Source: Ochromonas danica (lineage: Eukaryota > Sar > Chrysophyceae > Chromulinales > Chromulinaceae). From it: DNA of 44,197 bases. The translations under genes were made by a program, and so were the position numbers. Numbering within the stretch: position 1 is the stretch's first letter; each line of letters begins with the position of its first letter. This document shows positions 20,799 to 31,149 of the stretch, one piece after another. Location: assembly GCA_015146655.1 (NCBI GenBank), contig VKHL01000112.1:1-44197 (forward strand), in the 5' to 3' direction. The notes under the pieces were generated by a model. That model was not told the origin of the DNA, searched no databases, and saw nothing but the letters and a program-made list of their open reading frames with translations.

Positions 20799-23123
20799 AT
20801 GGAAAAAACAGTGTTCGAAGGAAATGATATCACTCAATGGCTTCAACATTTCAGGTAAATTAATAATTATAGTATATTTTTGTTAAACCTTTCGAAACCA
20901 TCTCCTGATTATTTTTTTCTCTAATATTAAAATAGATTACAGTCATCAAAGCTGTCTGAAGTTCTTCAAGAAATGGAGGTGATGGAAGTGGCCGATTTAG
21001 TACATGTTTATGGGGATGAAGCAATACTTGATCAAATTCGTCAACGCGCTGGAATTATAGCGGTAAAGAAGTTTATGGCAGCCCAAGCTTGTACCAAAAT
21101 CCTACAACCTTCTCTCAACATCATCAAACCTTCTTCTACTGATCTCAAGCCTTTATCTGGCCAAACAGAGATAGGGCAAAAGAGACCACCATCTGCCAGC
21201 AATGAACAGTTACAGCCACAGGCACCAGCCCCTCCGTCTTTAGGAGGTTTGCAACAGATGGCAGTCCTGGGGACTGCAGGAGGAAAAGCAGATTATTCGG
21301 AAGGGAAGCTTGCGTATGGATTAAGCAAGGTCCGGATTGGAGAGCCCCAGCGTGCGCCCACCTCCTTACGATCTACCGTTTCACCATCACCAGCAGTTGA
21401 TTGGGAAGTGTCTAGAACAGATGAATACGCAAGACTGCAGCAAAAGCTAGAAGAAGATAAACGAACCGTAGCTTTGCAATTGCGCAGGATAGAAGAAGAG
21501 CGAAGGAAGATGAAAGAAGAACGAAGCACCTTTGAAGCACAGCAAAAGCGCAGGGCAGAGATTGATCAGCTTGGATTCTATCTTCAACAAGTCACCTCTG
21601 TAGACTTGGCATTTCTGGTGGATTGCACGGGTAGTATGGGTCTCTTTATTGCCACGATCCGAAATAATATCGTAGACTTTGTGAAATCTATCCACAAACT
21701 TCATCCCACGCTGACGCTACGAATAGCGTTCGTGGGTTATCGTGATTTCTGTGACGAAGATCGTTTGGTGATACACCCTTTCACTCATAGTGCTTCCGAT
21801 TTTCGTAACTTCCTCTGCACCCAGAGAGCAGTGGGAGGGGGAGATGAGGCGCACGATGTGTTAGGAGGTCTAGAAGTGGCTAACAATAATCTGGATTGGC
21901 TGGCAGAGACTCGAATACTGTATCATATAGGAGATGCTCCAGGTCATGGGGAAGCGTTCCATGATTCGAAAGTGACAGACAATTATCCGAAAGAATATGG
22001 TTTGGAGGATTATCGTCGTGTGTTACGCAGTCTGTATGATAAGAAAGTGAGGTATTTCTTCGGCAAGATAAAAGATACAACAGATATAATGATATCGAGG
22101 TTCAATGAGTTGATTGGGTCTAAGTATATATTGGAGACACCACTTCGACCATCGGAGATGATGAACGAGATTTTGAGATCGGTAGCTAACTCTATGGCTG
22201 CTAATACTGCACATGATGTAATAGGTCACTCTTGCAGAGGTGGCTATCTGAAGAAAGATCCTCAACAAGCTATCAAGCTTGATTTGAACGAGCCTGATTG
22301 GAGTACCGTTGATCATGATAAGGTTATATCTTATGTTATGACAACTCCCGTGTCTATGGAGGCTATGTTAAACGAGGCTACTGATCGCTGTGTTCATGAT
22401 AGACCCGTCATCAATGAATGCCTCGCATTTATAGCGAAGAAACCTTTCGCGAAAGGCAGTTTTCGCGCTGCTTATCGTGGTAAGATGGTAAAGATCCATT
22501 GCCTTGACGTAATTGATGTGGTCATAAAGTTCGCTCTCGCAGACAAGGACCAACATGCGACAAGACTACCGTATGAACGATTCTTGGTGTGTCACCGCAC
22601 AGCATATTTCATGGCCAAAGAGTTCAAAAAAGTGAATATTGGTCGAAATTGGCCACGTGTTGAGTATGTGGAAGCAAAGATCTTGCAGCTGATGACTCGA
22701 TGGCCCAATCCTCCGTTTGTTATTTGTGAAGATCGAATTCCTCGAGAAGCAGTGTTTGAGAAGTATAATAGTAATACTGGGTATTGCGCACCCTGTCCCA
22801 CAGCACAGAATACGAATCATGAGATAATCCAGGCGTTTTCTCATTGGTCATATGAAGTAACAAACAAGCATCTGATGATTGTGGATTGTCAAGGAGGATT
22901 TACGAAGAAAGTTACAGAGAATGGTGGTGGTGGTGGTGATGATGTCTTCATGCTGACAGATCCTGCCATTCATTGTGTGAATGTATTGAAATATGGGAAA
23001 ACTAATTTAGGCGAGAAAGGATTTGAACATTTCTTCAAATCCCATCAATGCAATGACTATTGTCGTACATTGGGGTTACCACAGTGCTCCACAGCTCCTT
23101 CTTCTTCTACTAAACGTTGTTAG
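20799..23123 (+). CDS. Array copy C: SAM-like / vWA / alpha-kinase protein
   Basis: Exons 20799-20854 and 20936-23123, with an 81-bp intron (the shortest of the array), encode 747 aa. Domain order is as in copy A. The vWA metal site reads DCTGSMG and the loop after it is the HSASDFRNF type shared with D and E. The linker is a distinct variant (LGTAGGKADYSEGK; SLRSTVSPSPAVDWEV). The region between vWA and kinase is the most divergent in the array (GHSCRGGYLKKD, DWSTVDHDKVISYVM, ECLAFIAKKPFAKGSFRAAY), then returns to near identity with B and E from KIHCLDVIDVVIKF. Kinase motifs are intact: VVIKFALAD, LTDPAIHC, GKTNLGEKG and HQCNDYC. A Gly-rich loop (GGGGGDD) precedes LTDPAIH. It ends STKRC like copy E, with which it also shares its 3' flank. 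It is expected to be an active kinase. Confidence 0.9.
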
Positions 23124-23304
23124 ATCAACAGAAGATGTGTGTAGCGAAGGTAGAGCTGTAGGTTTGTTATGGGGATCCATCGTTTATTTATGAATGGTTG
23201 ATGCGTACTTGATATGGGAGATAAGCAGGTCATGTAATTACAGATGTTGTAGTAAATCAGTGCAGATCTTTGTATGCCTCACGCAAATCCATCCAGTGAT
23301 TGCT
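23124..23304. other. 3' flank of copy C, shared with copy E
   Basis: About 180 bp after the stop match the sequence after copy E (31150-31340) closely, including CATCGTTTATTTATGAATGG and TTTGTATGCCTCAC. This shows that C and E share a duplication or conversion tract reaching beyond the coding region. Confidence 0.75.
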
Positions 23305-23515
23305 ATGATTGTTTTTGTCAAGGAGGATTTGTGAAGAATGACGTTGACAATGATATGGTGGTGTCTTCCATCTGACAGATCCTGCTATTCATTGTGTGTA
23401 TGTATTGAAATATGGTATAACTAATTTAGGTGAGAAAGGGTTTGTCTATTTCTTTAAATCCCATCAATGTGATGACGATGATGCTGTCGTTCATTGGGGT
23501 TGCCACAGCACTTAA
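23305..23515 (+). pseudogene. 3' relic of a sixth alpha-kinase copy
   Basis: This stretch aligns with the last 60-70 codons of the array genes: TGTCAAGGAGGATTTGTG, then CTGACAGATCCTGC.ATTCAT (TDPAIH motif), AACTAATTTAGGTGAGAAAG (TNLGEK), TTTAAATCCCATCAATGTGA and CATTGGGGTTGCCACAGC. Small indels break the frame and a TAA lies at 23513-23515. The sequence after it (about 23565-23720) matches the 3' flank of copy A. The upstream 2 kb of the copy is missing, so it is the end of a deleted gene rather than part of C. Confidence 0.8.
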
Positions 23516-23719
23516 ATCCTTTCACTGCTTCTGTTGTTGAAGGTATATCTGGATGCTATTAAGCCGAGATTATTCGGAGTGAAGGTAGTTGTAGGTTTCT
23601 TCTATCGGTCTACAGTTTTACCACTATTTAAGATGGAGTTAGTTTATTATTATGTTGGTTTTGATCCAGGTGTATTGAAGAAGAAATAAAGTGTGGTGAT
23701 CGCAAGTTGCCGTGTTACC

Positions 23720-25340
23720 ACCTGTCGCCTGTTTTGAAAAGACGAAGATTGATTAAATTCAATCAATGGAAAATTTTCTTATCTAATATTTAACTGAATG
23801 TTACAAGAAATATATACAAGAGAGGAGTTTAGAGGCTACAAGAATGCTCTGACAAGTCAATGCTAAATTCTAAACATAAATGCTAAATGCAATAGTAGAT
23901 ACAGACAAACATCGGCCTATTTGCTCATAAATAAAAGCAGCACCTTCGGATAGATACGAAATAGGGTGATCAAAGAAGTAGTTTATCGATGTCTTCTTCA
24001 TTGACATGATGAAAGATGTCAGAAGAATGCAGCTAAAAGAGTTTACCCCTCTCGACCCCACGCGAAGTGTTTGTCGACCAGCCCACAGCTGCCAATAAAA
24101 GAGTGATCATGGAAGTATTCTATTATTGTGAAAAATCAAGAAGGCAGTTCTGTACCGACTACAAGCTTCATTGTAGCACTCTGATGTGTTGGAAAAGATA
24201 GTATGGCAGGATTGTGGTCAGAGGAAGGGGCGACTTTCATGGTAAACGAGGTGCCCATCCCAAGATTGACTTCATTGACCTCAATAATATTCACCAACAA
24301 GTAGTAGGAGCGGTCAGGATTGAGCGTTCCATGGTAGAAGGCTGAATTGGATGCTGTTATTGATGAGGAGGCAGCTGCAACGAAGAAATGGCGGAATATA
24401 GCTGCCACAGGGGATAAGTTGAGTTGGGGCACCAGAAGGAAATATGTAAATTTAACTAATCAAACGGCTAGGCAGGGCCAGCACAGCCCCAGTGCTAGAA
24501 TTGTCACTGAGACCAATCCTCTGAAATGTATGCTATGACCAAGGCTTTTCGTGAGCAACTCGCTTCATATATGATCTTGAATAGAGACGCTACCCAATAT
24601 TTAGTACGCCACAGTTCAGATTCATTGATGTACACGGCGAACGGGGAGTTTAATGGCCATATTGAATGCGAAAGGTGGGAAAAATCTATTTTGGCATCAG
24701 AGTGTACAATTTTAACGACGCCGCCGGATATCCAGCCCCTCCAGTCGATCCCTCGATGTCTATCAATGACTTCAAATGTCGGGACCCTTCTCTCGCCCTT
24801 TTGTAAGAGCGTTCTTCAAAGCAGCCGAGCCTGCACACTGGCCTCCAGGAAACGGACAATGACTGCTAAATTTTGACATAGTAATGGGTAAATACACATG
24901 AATACTGCATCGCAAGCTCACTCAGACCGATATTGAACATATATGAACACAGGTGGCGAAGTTGGTGGAGCTGTTTCGGTCCAATAGGCAGGTCACGGAG
25001 AAAGACATGGATGTCGTCAACATTGTTGGCGTGGATAAAGTAAAAAACCCGAGCCCCTCACCAACAGCACGCAGTGTTATATAATAAAGAAGGTACTGCC
25101 GCACGGTTACAGCTCCACAAGACGAGGAAAGAGCATGAGGCAGCGGCAAAAAGCGTGAGATGGCTGCAAAGGGAGATGAAGAGGCAAAGTGGAGAAGCTC
25201 CGAACCACCAAAAGCAGCTCAACCAGCAGTGGTATAAAAGTCTCTCCAAGGCTGATCAAAAGGCAGAGCGGGGGAGAAGAAAAGCTGCTGCGCCGGACCA
25301 GCAATTTGCTGTCAGTATAAACAGAATTGCTCTCTGATAA
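23720..25340. other. Unique insert between copies C and D, origin unknown
   Basis: No part of this 1.6 kb resembles the other spacers. It reads as slightly richer in GC and contains open but ATG-less frames that look coding-like. One on the minus strand (about 24454-24127) has FYHGTLNPDRSYYLLVNIIE. One on the plus strand (about 25050-25337) encodes a Lys/Gln/Ala-rich helical peptide with KSVRWLQREMKRQSG. Neither has a recognisable family. They could be exons of a decayed gene or pieces of a mobile element; no terminal repeats were found. Confidence 0.35.
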
Positions 25341-25671
25341 AAAGCTACTAGGTTTTTCCTTTCTTGCGCAGCTTTTTGGATGGAATTGACACCAAACTGG
25401 TGAAAATGGGGTTTAAAGTCAATTTTGCTGAAAAGCAAAGTCGCAAAATGACCGTTGACAGGTTTTGGAAAGGAGAATGCGAAAGTGGAGATCTCATAAA
25501 AACAACAACAACGATTGATCCCAACAATTTTGACCAACACAACTCTTCTATCAAAACATAATTTTCAGGGCAAATTCATCTTGAGAGAGAAACCCTCTTT
25601 GTGATCAAACAGAATCAAAAGCGTTTTTGAGTTCATTCTTTTCATTGTCACCACAAAGGGACAGCCTGACG
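25341..25671. promoter_or_regulatory. Upstream region of copy D
   Basis: CTCATAAAAACAACAACAAC (25493 on) recurs before copy E at about 28654. TCTTGAGAGAGAAA and GTGATCAAACAGAAT recur before copy B, and a diverged form of the start-proximal block ends at the ATG. It appears to be the inherited 5' flank of the duplication unit. Confidence 0.5.
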
Positions 25672-28043
25672 ATGAAGAATACAGTTTTTGAAGGAAATGA
25701 TATCACTCAATGGCTTCAACATTTCGGGTAAATTAATAATTATAGTATATTTTTGTTAAACCTTTAGAAACTATCTCCTGATTATTTTTTTCTCTAATAT
25801 TTTAAAATAGATTACAGTCATCAAAGCTGTCTGAAGTTCTTCAAGAAATGGAGGTGATGGAAGTGGCCGATTTAGAACATGTTTATGGGGATGAAGATAT
25901 ACTTGATCAAATTCGTCAGCGCGCTGGAATTATAGCGGTAGAGAAGTTTATGGCCGCCCAAGCTTATACCAAAATCCTACAACCTTCTCTCAACATCGTC
26001 AAATCTTCTTCTACTGATCTCAAGCCTTTATTTGGCCAAACAGAGATAGGGCAAAATCGGATATCGTCTGTCTGCAAGGAAGAGCCACAGCCACCAGCCC
26101 CTCCTGCTATAGTAGGTTCCCAATTATTCGGATGGAATGCAGATTATTCGGAAGGGAAACTTGCGTATGGATTAAGCAACGTCCAGATAGGGCAGATGCA
26201 GCGTGCGCTCTCCTCTTCTTCCTCAGAATCTTCCTTACCACTATCGCGACCAGTAGGTGGAGAAGTATCTAGAACTGACGAGTACGGAGGGCAACAGCAA
26301 AAGCTAGAAGAAGAAAAACAAAAGGTGGCCTTGCAACTGCGCACGATAGAAGAAGAGCGAAGGAAGCTGGAAGAAGAACGTAGGAAGATAGACGAAGAGC
26401 GAAGGAAGCTGGAAGAAGAATGTAGGAAGATAGAAGAAGAGCGAAGGAAGCTGGAAGAAGAACGAAGCACCTTTGAAGCACAGCAAAAGCGGAGGGCAGA
26501 GATTGATCAGCTTGGATTCTATCCTCAACAAGTCACCTCTGTAGACTTGGCATTTCTGGTGGATTGCACGGGTAGTATAGGTCTCTTTATTGCCACGATC
26601 CGAAATAATATCGTAGACTTTGTGAAATCTATCCACAAACTTCATCCCACGCTGACGCTACGAATAGCGTTCGTGGGTTATCGTGATTTCTGTGACGAAG
26701 ATCGTTTGGTGATACACCCTTTCACTCATAGTGCTTCCGATTTTCGTAACTTCCTCTGCACCCAGAGAGCAGTGGGAGGGGGAGATGAGGCGCACGATGT
26801 GTTAGGAGGTCTAGAAGTGGCTAACAATAATCTGGATTGGCTGGCAGAGACTCGAATACTGTATCATATAGGAGATGCTCCAGGTCATGGGGAAGCGTTC
26901 CATGATTCGAAAGTGACAGACAATTATCCGAAAGAATATGGTTTGGAGGATTATCGTCGTGTGTTACGCAGTCTGTATGATAAGAAAGTGAGGTATTTCT
27001 TCGGCAAGATAAAAGATACAACAGATATAATGATATCGAGGTTCAATGAGTTGATTGGGTCTAAGTATATATTGGAGACACCACTTCGACCATCGGAGAT
27101 GATGAACGAGATTTTGAGATCGGTAGCTAACTCTATGGCTGCTAATACTGCACATGATGTAATAGCACATTCTTGCAGAGGTGCCAATCTGAAGAAAGAT
27201 CGTCAACAAGCTATCAAGCTTGATTTGAACGAGCCTGATTGGGATAGCATAGATATGGAGGGGGTTATTGTTTACAATATGACGACTCCCATGTCTATGG
27301 AGGCTATGGTGAACGAGACTACTGATCGCTGTGTTGACGATATACCCGTCATCGATGAGACCTTCGCAATGATAGCGAAGATACCATTCGAGAAGGGTGC
27401 CTTACGTGCAGCTCATTATGGTAAAATGATAAAGAGTAATGGCCAAGAACAGTTAAACCGAGACGTGGTCATAAAGTTCGCTCTCGCAGACAAGGACCAA
27501 CATGCGAAGAGACAACCCTATGAACGATTCTTGGTGTGTCACCGCACAGCATATTTCATGGCCAAAGAGTTTAATAGAATTAATATTGGTCGAAATTGGC
27601 CACGTGTTGAGTATGTGGAAGCAAAGATCTTGCAGCTGATGACTCGATGGCCCAATCCTCCGTTTGTTATTTGTGAAGATCGAATTCCTCGAGAAGCAGT
27701 GTTTGAGAAGTATAATAGTAATACTGGGTATTGCGCACCCTGTCCCACAGCACAGAATACGAATCATGAGATAATCCAGGCGTTTTCTCATTGGTCATAT
27801 GAAGTAACAAACAAGCATCTGATGGTTGTGGATTGTCAAGGAGGATTTGTGGAGAATGGTGTTGGTGGTGTCTTCTATCTGACAGATCCTGCCATTCATT
27901 GTGTGAATTTATTGAAATATGGGAGAACTAATTTAGGTGAGAAAGGATTTGGCTATTTCTTCAAATCCCATCAATGCAATGGCTATTGTCGTTCATTGGG
28001 GTTACCACAGCGCTCCACTGCTCCTTCTTCTTCTGCTGTTTAA
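25672..28043 (+). CDS. Array copy D: SAM-like / vWA / alpha-kinase with extended coiled coil
   Basis: Exons 25672-25727 and 25811-28043 (83-bp intron) encode 762 aa, the longest copy. Exon 1 begins MKNTVFEGNDITQWLQHF and ends GG|GT instead of AG|GT, so Gly replaces the Arg found at the splice in the others. The linker differs from its siblings (ISSVCKEEPQPPAPP; SSSSSESSLPLSRP). The coiled coil is longer by about four heptads built from EERRKLE and EERRKIE units, evidently by slippage of a 42-base period. The vWA is the HSASDFRNF type with DCTGSIG; the kinase N-lobe is the NGxEQ type (KSNGQEQLNRDVVIKF) shared with copy A. All kinase motifs are intact (LTDPAIHC, GRTNLGEKG, HQCNGYC). It is expected to be active. 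The longer coiled coil may change oligomerisation, which is an inference. Confidence 0.9.
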
Positions 28044-28843
28044 TTTTGTTTCGATCGCGATTAGTTGGAGCGGAGATGTTGTTGCCAGTGTGTCTCGTGT
28101 TTTAACTGCATAATTTACTATTATCTCTCCACATCTCCTTCAAAGTTTGAAAGTGTTTATGTTTATAGACCGCCGTCTCGTTCTTGACCGTTAATAATTT
28201 TTGTTAATTCTTTCATTGTTAATATTACCACCGTGGGTGAGGTGGATGCTGGCGTCACTTCCAGTCGGATAATACCGACCAGTGAGTGCATCGTGGTGCC
28301 AATCAGGATAATTCACGAGCTTCTCCCAGTCGCTGGTGATGTTTATTGCGTCCACATAATGACGGTGGCTGTTTACTGGACAAAATGACATTCATATTTT
28401 TCTCCTTGTATTGATTTTCTTCAAAAATACTCTTTTCTAAATATAGCTTTGTGGGATGAATGAAGACAGTATATACCGTACGATGGTACAACACAACACT
28501 AATAACACACATTCATAGAGGTACTAAGCGACTCAATTTCTACAACAGCGAAAGAATGGGGGAGCTTTGAGAGAGCACGATGACTGCTGCTGAGAGAAAG
28601 CGATGCTGTTCTTGGCGTGATCCCGGAACCGGGTCTGCCTCCTTGGCCTTACCTCATAAAAACCAACAACAACGACGATTGACCCATCTAGGCAACAACG
28701 ACAAGCACGGGTCTTCTCTCGTCTAATTTTTATTTTTCAAATTAGTTGGTGAATTAGTTGTGAGAGAAACGCTCTTTGTGGTAGACACAATCAAAAGAGT
28801 TCTTGTATTCATTCTTTTTAATATAGCAAAGGATAGACTGAGG
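28044..28843. other. Spacer D-E
   Basis: It begins with a flank related to that after copy A (TTTGTTTCGATCG; AATTTACTAT...CACATCTCCT). A decayed copy of the shared spacer repeat follows (about 28210-28385), then the CTCATAAAAAC upstream module (28654 on) and the start-proximal block before copy E. No gene is seen. Confidence 0.55.
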
Positions 28844-31149
28844 ATGGAGAAAACAGTGTTCGAAGGAAATGATATCACTCAATGGCTTCAACATTTCCGG
28901 TAAATTAATAATTATAGTATATTTTTGTTAAACCTTTAGAAACCATCTCCTGATTATTTTTTTCTCTAATATTTTAAAATAGATTACAGTCATCAAAGCT
29001 GTCTGAAGTTCTTCAAGAAATGGAGGTGATGGAAGTGGCCGATTTAGTACATGTTTATGGGGATGAAGCAATACTTGATCAAATTCGTCAACGCGCTGGA
29101 ATTATAGCGGTAAAGAAGTTTATGGCAGCCCAAGCTTGTACCAAAATCCTACAACCTTCTCTCAACATCATCAAACCTTCTTCTACTGATCTCAAGCCTT
29201 TATCTGGCCAAACAGAGATAGGGCAAAAGAGACCACCATCTGCCAGCAATGAACAGTTACAACCACAGCCACCGGCCCCTCCGTCTTTAGGAGGTTTGCA
29301 ACAGATGGCAGTCCTTGGGAATACTGGAGGGAATGCAGATAATTCGGAAGGGAAACTTGCGTATGGATTAAGCAAGGTCCAGATTGGAGAGCCACAGCGT
29401 GCGCCTTCCTCCTCACAAGCTACTCAACTACCATCAGGACCAGTAGGTGGAGAAGTATCTAGAACTGACGAGTACGGAAGGCAACAACAACAAAAGCTGG
29501 AAGAAGATAAACGAACCGTAGCTTTGCAATTGCGCAGGATAGAAGAAGAGCGAAGGAAGATGGAAGAAGAACGAAGCACCTTTGAAGCACAACAAAGGCG
29601 GAGGGCAGAGATTGAACAGGTTGGATTCTATCTTCAACAAGTCACCTCTGTAGACTTGGCATTTCTGGTGGATTGCACGGGTAGTATGGGTCTCTTTATT
29701 GCCACGATCCGAAATAATATCGTAGACTTTGTGAAATCTATCCACAAACTTCATCCCACGCTGACGCTACGAATAGCGTTCGTGGGTTATCGTGATTTCT
29801 GTGACGAAGATCGTTTGGTGATACACCCTTTCACTCATAGTGCTTCCGATTTTCGTAACTTCCTCTGCACCCAGAGAGCAGTGGGAGGGGGAGATGAGGC
29901 GCACGATGTGTTAGGAGGTCTAGAAGTGGCTAACAATAATCTGGATTGGCTGGCAGAGACTCGAATACTGTATCATATAGGAGATGCTCCAGGTCATGGG
30001 GAAGCGTTCCATGATTCGAAAGTGACAGACAATTATCCGAAAGAATATGGTTTGGAGGATTATCGTCGTGTGTTACGCAGTCTGTATGATAAGAAAGTGA
30101 GGTATTTCTTCGGCAAGATAAAAGATACAACAGATATAATGATATCGAGGTTCAATGAGTTGATTGGGTCTAAGTATATATTAGAGACACCACTTCGACC
30201 AATGGAGATGATGAACGAGATTTTGAGAACGGTAGCTAACTCTACCCGTGATGTTATAGCTCACTCTTGCAGAGGTGCCAATCTGAAGAAAGATCGTCAA
30301 CAAGCTATCAAGCTTGATTTGAACGAGCCTGATTGGGATGCCATTGATATGGAAGGCCTTATTGTTTACAATATGACGACTCCCATGTCTATGGAGGCTA
30401 TGGTGAACGAGGCTACTGATCGCTGTGTTCACGATACACCCGTAGTCGATGAGACCTTTGCAATGATAGCGAAGATACCTTTCGCGAAGGGTGCTTTACG
30501 CGCAGCTCATTATGGGAAGCTGGTAAAGATCCATTGCCTTGACGTAATTGATGTGGTCATAAAGTTCGCTCTCGCAGACAAGGACCAACATGCGACAAGA
30601 CTACCGTATGAACGATTCTTGGTGTGTCACCGCACAGCATATTTCATGGCCAAAGAGTTTAACAAAGTGAATATTGGTCGAAATTGGCCACGTGTTGAGT
30701 ATGTGGAAGCAAAGATCTTGCAGCTGATGACTCGATGGCCCAATCCTCCGTTTGTTATTTGTGAAGATCGAATTCCTCGAGAAGCAGTGTTTGAGAAGTA
30801 TAATAGTAATACTGGGTATTGCGCACCCTGTCCCACAGCACAGAATACGAATCATGAGATAATCCAGGCGTTTTCTCATTGGTCATATGAAGTAACAAAC
30901 AAGCATCTGATGGTTGTGGATTGTCAAGGAGGATTTGTGGAGAATGGTGTTGGTGGTGTCTTCTATCTGACAGATCCTGCCATTCATAGTGTGAATGTAT
31001 TGAAATATGGGAGAACTAATTTAGGCGAGAAAGGATTAGGCTATTTCTTCAAATCCCATCAATGCAATGGCTATTGTCGTACATTGGGGTTACCACAGCG
31101 CTCCACAGCTCCTTCTTCTTCGGCTTCTTCTTCTACCAAACGTTGTTAG
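28844..31149 (+). CDS. Array copy E: SAM-like / vWA / alpha-kinase protein (mosaic)
   Basis: Exons 28844-28899 and 28983-31149 (83-bp intron) encode 740 aa. The copy is a patchwork. Exon 1 and the intron are of the C/D type. The SAM-like segment, linker and coiled coil match copy B almost base for base (29020 to about 29628). The vWA is of the C/D type (NNIVDF, HSASDFRNF), the kinase N-lobe is of the B/C type (KIHCLDVIDVVIKF), and the tail (ASSSTKRC) and 3' flank match C. Kinase motifs are complete: VVIKFALAD, AFSHWSYEVTNKH, LTDPAIHS, GRTNLGEKG and HQCNGYC. The vWA metal site is DCTGSMG. It is expected to be an active kinase. Confidence 0.9.

Noticed and set aside
14283-31000. Antisense frames of 60-165 aa repeated in every array copy
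   Set aside because: They are conserved only because the sense strand is nearly identical between copies; they have no domains and shift with sense-strand changes.
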